A stretch of 55,500 nt of DNA, taken from Treponema sp. (lineage in GTDB: Bacteria > Spirochaetota > Spirochaetia > Treponematales > Breznakiellaceae). Both the position numbers and the translations under genes were made by a program. The notes under the pieces are model-generated. The model ran no database searches. It worked only from the letters and a program-made list of their open reading frames with translations, and was not told the origin of the DNA. The DNA is taken from assembly GCA_031265845.1 (NCBI GenBank), contig JAISCC010000156.1, forward strand, positions 1-55,500, read 5' to 3'. Every line of letters starts with the position of its first letter. Positions within the stretch are counted from its first letter, which is position 1. Shown piece after piece: positions 50,091 to 55,500 of this stretch.

Positions 50091-50528
50091 ATGAAAAAGC
50101 TTTTTTTTGTCATTTTGATAAACGTGGCGTTTGCGGCGTTGCCGGTCTTCGCCCAGGACGCTCAAGATTCAGAGGGCGGCTTCTATTATGTAAAAGTTCC
50201 CATTGCAAAGATATATCCTTATGCAAAAGGGTATGTCGTCACTTACAATGTAGGAACGTACGGAACTGAGATTGACACGGTGTACCTTCCGGCTTCGTGG
50301 TTCTCAACAAAAGAAAACAAGGGGGCTATTGTTCATCTGAAAGCGACCCCTGTAGTCCCGAATATTACGGTTTACTACCGGAATGGGGAGTTCGATCACG
50401 TAAAGTTGTATGTGAGAGAGAGCTATAGCGATCCTTCATGGGGTTATATGCCTTTGCAGACGAACATTGACGATCGGTTTGAAAACGTGACGGATGTTTC
50501 GCTTAAGCTCAGCGTCACAAAAGAATAA
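50091..50528 (+). CDS. Exported protein of unknown function
   Basis: A 145-aa protein with signal peptide MKKLFFVILINVAFAALPVFAQ (signal peptidase I site after AQ). The mature part, about 120 residues, is all-beta: VKVPIAKIYPYAKGYVVTYN, YLPASWF, VVPNITVYYRNGEFDHVKLYV. GGAGG precedes ATG 50091. No family recognised; it may be periplasmic. Confidence 0.75.
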   Translation: MKKLFFVILINVAFAALPVFAQDAQDSEGGFYYVKVPIAKIYPYAKGYVVTYNVGTYGTEIDTVYLPASWFSTKENKGAIVHLKATPVVPNITVYYRNGEFDHVKLYVRESYSDPSWGYMPLQTNIDDRFENVTDVSLKLSVTKE

Positions 50529-50625
50529 AGGCGGATGCAATGTATGAGGGCTTTTTCAAAAGATTTGAAAAATTTTGAAAAATTGAAAAAGCCCGGCAAC
50601 TGCCGCGCCGCTGTAAAGGTGGAGA

Positions 50626-51597
50626 ATGTCTATACCTGTCCCTCAGAAATTGCTTGATTTTATCAGAAATCATAAAAAATTTATCATAGCAGGTCATAAA
50701 GATCCGGATGGCGATTGTGTTGGAAGCCAGCTTGCCCTGGCTTCGGTGTTGAAGCGGCTGGGCAAGGAGGTTGTTGTTTGCTCGCCCGGGCCTTTTAAAC
50801 GCGGTGAGATTTCAGCGTATCAAGACCGTTTTGCAAACGCCGTGAGAGATGAGGATCGACTGGGCGCGGCGGTCGTCATTATGGATTGCTCCGTAGCGAG
50901 CCGCACTGGCGATTTGGAAGAGCGCCTCAAAGGGTTGCCCACAGCCGTTGTCGATCACCACGAGGGTGGATATCGCCTCGCCCATGAGCATCCCGCGTTT
51001 ATCGACCCGTCAGCCCCGTCCACCACCTTTCTGACCCTTGCCCTGATCGAAGCGCTGGGGATCGCTCCAACCGAGGAAGAAGCGAATCTGCTGTTTTTTG
51101 GGCTTTGTACGGACACCGGCTTCTTCCGTCATGTTGATTCAGCAGGATATGAAACGTTTGCCTATGCGTCCCGCCTCGTAAAAGCGGGAGCGAATCCGAA
51201 AGAGACCTTCCGTCTTATAAACGGCGGCAAGACCCTCGTGTCCCGCCATTTTCTGGGCGTCCTCTTGGCCCGTTCCCGCCAATATTTTGATGGAAGACTC
51301 ATCCTTGTTGCGGAAGAATACCATGAAATCCAGCATTTTGGGCTTGAAAGCAGGGATTCGGACGCCGTGTACCAGCTTTTGCAGACGGTAGACGGAGTGG
51401 AAGTCGTCATGCTCATCAGGCAGGAGACGCTCGCGAGTTGTACCGTGGGTTTGCGTTCACGGGATAAGATCGACGTCTCCGCCATAGCCGCCGCTTTCGG
51501 CGGCGGTGGGCATAAGAACGCCGCCGGATTGAGCGTGGAAGGAACCATCGAAACCGTATGCCCGCGACTGTTGTCCGCATTTGAGGAAATTTTTTAA
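50626..51597 (+). CDS. DHH/DHHA1 phosphoesterase (NrnA-like)
   Basis: A 323-aa oligoribonuclease/pAp phosphatase-type enzyme. GHKDPDGDCVGSQLAL, VIMDCS, VDHHEGG (the DHH motif), LCTDTGFFRH, and the C-terminal DHHA1 signature FGGGGHKNAAG. It would degrade 2-5-mer RNA and adenosine bisphosphate. GGTGGAG lies before ATG 50626. Confidence 0.92.
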   Translation: MSIPVPQKLLDFIRNHKKFIIAGHKDPDGDCVGSQLALASVLKRLGKEVVVCSPGPFKRGEISAYQDRFANAVRDEDRLGAAVVIMDCSVASRTGDLEERLKGLPTAVVDHHEGGYRLAHEHPAFIDPSAPSTTFLTLALIEALGIAPTEEEANLLFFGLCTDTGFFRHVDSAGYETFAYASRLVKAGANPKETFRLINGGKTLVSRHFLGVLLARSRQYFDGRLILVAEEYHEIQHFGLESRDSDAVYQLLQTVDGVEVVMLIRQETLASCTVGLRSRDKIDVSAIAAAFGGGGHKNAAGLSVEGTIETVCPRLLSAFEEIF

Positions 51598-51871
51598 ATT
51601 TTTTGCAATTATACTTGAATGACCCAACCGGGTGGTAACGAATTCCGGCGCATTTTACGCGATTATTCCTTTATAAAAGGGAACGTCAAGTTCCTCAATA
51701 CCCTTTTTAGAGGTTTTCAAAAGATGAACAGGCGCACGTTCCGAATTAAATGCCTATGAGCGCGCTTTGATGTGTTAAAAAACCAGTGAAAATATCCTAT
51801 AGTGAGTTCAATGGAAATGTCCTATCCAATCTGACATTTCTATTGTCCTCCGGCAAAATTCGAAAAAAGAC
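51598..51871. other. Intergenic region, nothing recognised
   Basis: No gene, RNA or terminator with a convincing stem. A small hairpin around TTCCTTTATAAAAGGGAA occurs near 51666-51683. Confidence 0.35.
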
Positions 51872-51901
51872 TTGACAAAACAAAATTTATTTGGATATAT
51901 A
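51872..51901 (+). promoter_or_regulatory. Promoter of tRNA-Ala
   Basis: TTGACA (51872-51877), 18 bp, TATATA (51896-51901), ending 12 nt before the tRNA. Confidence 0.65.
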
Positions 51902-51913
51902 GCATAATCGTTT

Positions 51914-51987
51914 GGGGGTGTAGCTCAGTTGGCTAGAGCGTTTGAATGGCATTCAAAAGGTCAAAGGTTCAATTCCCCTCATCTCCA
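51914..51987 (+). tRNA. tRNA-Ala (anticodon GGC), T-stem mismatched
   Basis: 74 nt. Acceptor GGGGGTG/CATCTCC includes the G3-U70 alanine identity pair. D-stem GCTC/GAGC, anticodon stem TTTGA/TCAAA around ATGGCAT (GGC), discriminator A. The T-stem reads AAAGG against CCCCT, leaving two A-C mismatches, and the T-loop is TTCAATT. It may be a functional but weakened tRNA or a decaying copy. Confidence 0.8.
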
Positions 51988-52231
51988 AACAGTGTGCGCC
52001 ACCCACTTTCCAGCCGCTCTTCAAAGTTTTTCATAGCGTGCTTCCTTGATTTCTTGGTTTGTTCATTTCACTCGATTGTACCCAGTTGCGTTTCAATCGG
52101 AGTGGCGCATGAGCGGACATATGTCAAGATGTGTTGAAATGTATTGCGGAAAAGGAGAATCCATGCCGTAGCAAGCCCGCGCCGCGGATTCCGCGCTCCT
52201 CGCGTTACAATTTTTTATGGTTAAAAACCGA
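51988..52231. other. Intergenic region
   Basis: No supported gene. A minus-strand fragment MKNFEERLESGWRT near 52000-52040 is too short to assign. Confidence 0.3.
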
Positions 52232-52260
52232 TTGACAATCCAGCGCGAAAGGCATATACT
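52232..52260 (+). promoter_or_regulatory. Sigma-70 promoter of poly-C locus D
   Basis: Perfect TTGACA (52232-52237), 17-bp spacer, TATACT (52255-52260); predicted start near 52267, about 750 nt before the gene at 53014. Confidence 0.8.
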
Positions 52261-52376
52261 TTTTTTCAAAAGCGAAAATGCGGCGAAGCCGTTTCACCGG
52301 GAAAAAGCCCGCGCCAACCAGATGGCGGAACAGGCCAGCGCGTCTACATTTTCAAAAAAAGGAGCGTTGATAAAAA

Positions 52377-52469
52377 GTGAATGTGTTAAGCCCTTTATAT
52401 AAAAACAAGCCGCCGAACGCGCTTTCCTGCGCGGCCGATCCCCCCCCCCCCCCCATGACGGATTTGTAA
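52377..52469 (+). CDS. Leader ORF D with poly-C tract
   Basis: A 30-aa frame from GTG 52377 (or GTG 52383): MNVLSPLYKNKPPNALSCAA, then DPPPPPMTDL and stop. The prolines come from C15 (52440-52454). AAAGGAG lies 12 nt upstream of the GTG, so the start is uncertain. With one more C (or two fewer), the frame continues without a stop through the terminator at 52546-52574 and the 21-bp repeats to TGA 53009-53011, 2 nt before the ATG at 53014. Confidence 0.4.
   Translation: MNVLSPLYKNKPPNALSCAADPPPPPMTDL
52440..52454. repeat. Poly-C tract, 15 nt
   Basis: Fifteen consecutive C in the sense orientation of leader ORF D. Confidence 0.9.
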
Positions 52470-52545
52470 CCGCCGCAATTCGGACAGCGCGATTTTCTGC
52501 GCCCCAATTCTGCGCCCCGCAATGCTTCACGCCTCATTCTTTGAA

Positions 52546-52574
52546 GCCCGCGGCTTTATCGGCGCGGGCTTTTT
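52546..52574 (+). terminator. Intrinsic terminator after the poly-C tract (attenuator candidate)
   Basis: GCCCGCG (52546-52552) pairs with CGCGGGC (52563-52569), then five T. It lies 92 nt after the C tract and before the repeats and gene, in the same order as in the locus at 29697-29776. Confidence 0.8.
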
Positions 52575-52678
52575 ATAGACGCGCCGCTGCCAGCCACGCC
52601 TATCCAACACATCGCTTGAGCGTGTTGAAGGATGCGTATGCGAAGCGAAATGCATCTAACGATAGTGCTTCAGAAACT

Positions 52679-52888
52679 AAAGTATTCGCCCCAGAAACTA
52701 AAGACTTCGCTTCAAAAACTAAAGTATTCGCCCCAGAAACTAAAGTATTCGCTTCAAAAACTAAAGTATTCGCTTCAAAAACTAAAGTATTCGCCCCAGA
52801 AATTAAAGTATTCGCTTCAAAAACTAAAGTATTCGCTTCAAAAACTAAAGTATTCGCCCCAGAAATTAAAGACTTCGCTTCGGGTTCT
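52679..52888 (+). repeat. Ten 21-bp tandem repeats encoding a heptapeptide
   Basis: Ten exact-period units start at 52679 and every 21 bp to 52868, with two main variants, AAAGTATTCGCTTCAAAAACT and the CCCCAGAAACT form, arranged in a mixed order. In the frame open from 52456 to 53011 they read KVFASKT and KVFAPET. The opening AA(A)GACTTC variant matches the repeats at 29531-29635. Whether they are translated or act as RNA/DNA is not known. Confidence 0.9.
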
Positions 52889-53013
52889 TTAGTTTTTAAC
52901 CCCGCGTCTTTAGACACCATCCCGCAATTTTCAGACTGCAGCCAAAAGGCTGTACATAATACGCCGTGGGGAGTCCGAAACGCCCCCTTCGGAAAAAATG
53001 AGGAGATATGATC

Positions 53014-53682
53014 ATGAGCAATCAAAGCGACTGGCTCCCCAGGAGCCGCGCAGAACAACTGGCGATGGCCGGCGACTGGATTTCAGTGTGCGCCGCCAAA
53101 CTGACGGAATGGAACATCCCCGGCTCCGCCTTGACGGAATTGACCGCAATCAGGGACGCGGCTTCCGCCGCGCTGGAAATCGCCAGGAGCGAGACGACCC
53201 GCACCCCCGTTTCAAACGCACGGTGCAAGGAGGCGTTCGACGCCCTGACCGGCTTTATGCGGGACTTCAAGCGGCGGCATTTCTTGTCCCCGCCCCTGCT
53301 CGATTCCGACTACATCGCCCTGGGCCTCAAGCCGCATGACTCGCATCCGACGCCCTCCGGCGCCCCCACGGCTCACGTCATGGTGGAGGCCTATCTGGTT
53401 GGGCGGCATGAGTTGGGCTTGAGGATGGCCTACGTCGACGGCAATCCGAACGATCCGGCGAACAAGGGCTATCGGATATGGTACAAGGCGGTCGCGCCCG
53501 GGGAGGCGCCGCCGGCGGATCCGGACGCCGATCTTCCCAAGTCGTTTTTCACGAAACGGCGGAAGGACGTGATCGAGTTCGAGTATGGGGACAGCGGAAA
53601 GACGGCGTATTTCGCCGTGCAGATTGAGAATGACGGCAAGAAAGGCAACTGGGGGCCGATGGTTTCGGCGTTGATACCATAG
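53014..53682 (+). CDS. Uncharacterised protein, beta-rich C-terminal domain
   Basis: A 222-aa protein without signal peptide. The N-terminal part (1-95) is helical and Ala/Glu-rich. A hinge HDSHPTPSGAPT (about 113-124) precedes a beta-rich domain: GRHELGLRMAYVDGNPNDPANKGYRIWYK, then PKSFFTKRRKDVIEFEYGDSGKTAYFAVQIENDGKKGNWGPMVSALIP, which looks Ig/FN3-like. I recognise this as a recurrent spirochaete/Bacteroidetes hypothetical family without known function. AGGAG is 8 nt from ATG 53014, better than ATG 53008. A decayed relative lies at 28813-29450 behind the same kind of poly-C leader and repeats. Confidence 0.8.
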   Translation: MSNQSDWLPRSRAEQLAMAGDWISVCAAKLTEWNIPGSALTELTAIRDAASAALEIARSETTRTPVSNARCKEAFDALTGFMRDFKRRHFLSPPLLDSDYIALGLKPHDSHPTPSGAPTAHVMVEAYLVGRHELGLRMAYVDGNPNDPANKGYRIWYKAVAPGEAPPADPDADLPKSFFTKRRKDVIEFEYGDSGKTAYFAVQIENDGKKGNWGPMVSALIP

Positions 53683-53694
53683 GGAAGATATAAG

Positions 53695-54627
53695 ATGAAG
53701 AAAACGGTATACAGTATATGCGGACTGGCGCTTGTGGCGGTATTGGCCGGATGCGTTTCCAATGCCGTTATTACCGCCGCCGATTCGGTAACGCCGCAAA
53801 CAACCAGTATGTTATATCTTCCCCATTATCCTTATGGGTGGGGGACAATAACCAGATTTGACAATGCGCTGGTCAAGTGGCTGCCTAGTCCGTACAATGA
53901 GGGTCTTTTTCGCCTTTTCGATACAAGCACGGAGCGAGGCGTTATTATTCCATCGGGGCGGCATACGTTAGGCACTTCTTCCCATTCAGCCACCTATGAT
54001 TTTAAACCGGGAGGTTTCTATTATGTTTATTTTTCTTATGATGCCGGTTCCCGGAAGGTGCAATTCATAGTCTATGATTATACCGAATATTATCGTTCCC
54101 CGGGGATTGGCTCAAAAGAGGACGGTATGGCGGTCATGCGGAAGATGGAGCGGATAATAGCGCGGGGAGGGGGACGCAAAACTCCCGCTGCCGTTACGGC
54201 AAGCCAGCCGGCGGCTCAGCCGCCGCTGTCGAACCGGGACATTGGCAGGCTGCAAAGCGCCCTGCAAAAATCGGCCCAAACCGTCATGGGTTCTCTGAAC
54301 AGGCAGGAAATCATCGCTATTGTCAGCGTTACTTCCAGCAGCCAGGACATGGCGCAGTTTGTCGCCGGAGAACTGGAAGTTATCCTGGTAAACAATCAAT
54401 TCCCGGTGGCAGACCGTAACAGATTGGACGCAATCAGGCAGGAACAACGGCTGCAATTAAGCGGCGATGTGGACGACAACACGGCGGTTTCCATCGGCAA
54501 ATTCGCTGGCGCAAAAGTGGTCATTGTCGGTGATATTAGCGGCAGTGGTTCCATGCGGCGGCTGCGCTTACGCGCCTTAAATACGGAAACCGCGCTGGTT
54601 ATCGGATCGGCCTCCGAAGCGTTCTAA
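53695..54627 (+). CDS. CsgG/LpoB-like lipoprotein
   Basis: A 310-aa lipoprotein; MKKTVYSICGLALVAVLAGC gives a perfect L-A-G-C lipobox (Cys 20). A beta-rich domain (about 30-155) has GRHTLGTSSHSATYDFKPGGFYYVYFSYDAG. A linker of Ala/Pro/Gln follows, then a CsgG/FlgO-like domain (about 195-310): IVSVTSSSQDMAQFVAGELEVILVNNQFPVADRNRLDAIRQEQRLQLSGDVDD and AGAKVVIVGDISGSGSMRRLRLRALNTET. It starts 12 nt after the previous stop, so the two are probably co-transcribed and share the poly-C control. Role unknown. Confidence 0.82.
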   Translation: MKKTVYSICGLALVAVLAGCVSNAVITAADSVTPQTTSMLYLPHYPYGWGTITRFDNALVKWLPSPYNEGLFRLFDTSTERGVIIPSGRHTLGTSSHSATYDFKPGGFYYVYFSYDAGSRKVQFIVYDYTEYYRSPGIGSKEDGMAVMRKMERIIARGGGRKTPAAVTASQPAAQPPLSNRDIGRLQSALQKSAQTVMGSLNRQEIIAIVSVTSSSQDMAQFVAGELEVILVNNQFPVADRNRLDAIRQEQRLQLSGDVDDNTAVSIGKFAGAKVVIVGDISGSGSMRRLRLRALNTETALVIGSASEAF

Positions 54628-54732
54628 AGAGTTGACGCAAGATATGTCTGCTTTTCCATAAAGCAGGGGGCGTCAAGAGCAGATAAACCGCCTCCGTATG
54701 GGGGCGGAACAAATTTTTATGGAGATGAAAAT

Positions 54733-55077
54733 ATGGATGAGATAAAGTATGTAGAGATACTGGATAGTAAAGATATTCTACTGAGGCCAAGTACATTGCG
54801 TAATGGGAATATGCCTAACGGACAACCGGCCACTCATGTTACCCTTTCACGCATGGGACCTGTGTTTCTCTGGTTCTCTAAATTGATGGCCGGGGAAGAG
54901 GTTTCCGATGAGTTACCGGCTGTTGGAAAAACGTACCATGCGCACATAAACGCCAATGGCGATGTGTTTATTAAGGAAATAAGGGATGGTCACTCTAATG
55001 AAGTTGGTTATACCTCGACGGAAATTCCATGTGTTTTAGAGCAATTTCAATCCGCTATGGCGATAGTGAACGCATAG
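54733..55077 (+). CDS. Hypothetical protein
   Basis: A 114-aa soluble protein: MDEIKYVEILDSKDILLRPS start, HVTLSRMGPVFLWFSKLMAG centre, HINANGDVFIKEIRDGHSNE and VLEQFQSAMAIVNA end. GGAGATGAAAAT gives a good ribosome site. No family recognised. A 105-bp gap separates it from the CsgG-like gene. Confidence 0.65.
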   Translation: MDEIKYVEILDSKDILLRPSTLRNGNMPNGQPATHVTLSRMGPVFLWFSKLMAGEEVSDELPAVGKTYHAHINANGDVFIKEIRDGHSNEVGYTSTEIPCVLEQFQSAMAIVNA

Positions 55078-55500
55078 GTGGCTGATACCGCCTACGGCGG
55101 CGGGGCCAGTTGCTACGCAACAGACCCCGCAATCATCACAGGATAAACCCATTAAACTATAAATATTTATCCTCCGCAATCCGCCGTCCATGGCGGATTG
55201 CAAATAGGGGCAAAAAACTTTGAATTAGTTGTATAAATATATTAAATATTGCATAACAATAATATAAGAAAAAAATTATTGTAAATTATATTGGTAATGA
55301 CGTTATTAAAAGCATAAAAACAATCTAGAAAACACTTTAATTATCATTGTGTATAATGTATTAATATAAAAACAAAACCAACTGCGCATGACAGGACTGC
55401 TTGCGCTTCGCCGCCAGTAGGCGGCTCGGGGTTCCGTTCGGCTAGGTCAATCGCTTCGCTCATTCCCACGCCTCACTCCACCCACATTTTGTCGGCCCTG
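55078..55500. other. Intergenic, AT-rich, no gene seen
   Basis: A hairpin-rich GC segment (CCGCCTACGGCGG) at about 55089-55102 is followed by a very AT-rich stretch, 55210-55380, unlike the rest of the window, then GC-rich sequence to the edge. The base-composition shift may mark transferred DNA or a regulatory region of a gene beyond the window. Confidence 0.4.

Noticed and set aside
52000-52040. xseB start (MKNFEERLES) on the minus strand
   Set aside because: Only about ten residues resemble the family and the frame ends without the rest of the domain.

Overview
The window looks like chromosomal DNA of a Treponema, most plausibly an insect-gut lineage. Evidence: a FlaB-type core flagellin behind a sigma-28 promoter; a superoxide reductase and rubredoxin pair typical of an anaerobe; many lipoproteins with loose lipoboxes; a rpmH-rnpA-yidD-yidC-jag cluster; and medium-to-high GC. 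The species assignment is inference, since no search was run.

Layout. 1-3350: a diversity-generating retroelement (HRDC accessory gene, DGR reverse transcriptase, template repeat, terminator) lying between two arrays of a GTGTCWGACAC-like palindrome; the second array is a 62-bp tandem repeat. No variable repeat is visible in the window. 3360-6108: yggT and recG. 6400-6758: remnants of a CDP-alcohol phosphatidyltransferase gene. 7052-9657 and 14703-17304: two paralogous surface-lipoprotein loci that share promoter, leader ORF with poly-C tract, UTR hairpins and terminator. They flank a four-gene minus-strand operon (methyltransferase, deaD, rlmK-like, nadK). A fragment of pyrC beside the first locus shows that one locus is a segmental copy of the other. 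17400-22497: pyrC, then divergent rpmH-rnpA-yidD-yidC-jag. 22626-26837: tRNA-Arg, ECF S-component and a three-subunit molybdenum hydroxylase. 27274-30126: FN3 lipoprotein, a decayed gene and its poly-C/21-bp-repeat control region. 30126-36024: aroB, outer-membrane barrel, ABC exporter, ugd. 36663-37015: three tRNAs. 37519-43794 (minus): lactonase, GGDEF protein, gpsA, pepF, DUF3298-like lipoprotein. 44405-46014: rnhB, flaB. 46120-49838 (minus): desulfoferrodoxin, rubredoxin, RND pump. 50091-55077: secreted protein, nrnA, tRNA-Ala, a second poly-C/21-bp-repeat locus, a CsgG-like lipoprotein and an orphan ORF.

Main unusual system. Four homopolymeric C tracts (14-18 nt, read on the sense strand) each lie inside a short leader ORF. 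Each has a near-consensus sigma-70 promoter upstream and hairpins or intrinsic terminators downstream, before a surface-type or unknown gene. In every locus one alternative tract length, and not the one sequenced here, would keep the leader frame open across the hairpins to the start region of the downstream gene. I propose phase-variable, translation-controlled readthrough, with every copy sequenced in an OFF phase. Two of the loci, one intact and one decayed, also share 21-bp (7-codon) repeats and a homologous downstream gene. A second theme is near-leaderless promoters, in which the -10 box ends 6-10 nt before an ATG that lacks a Shine-Dalgarno.
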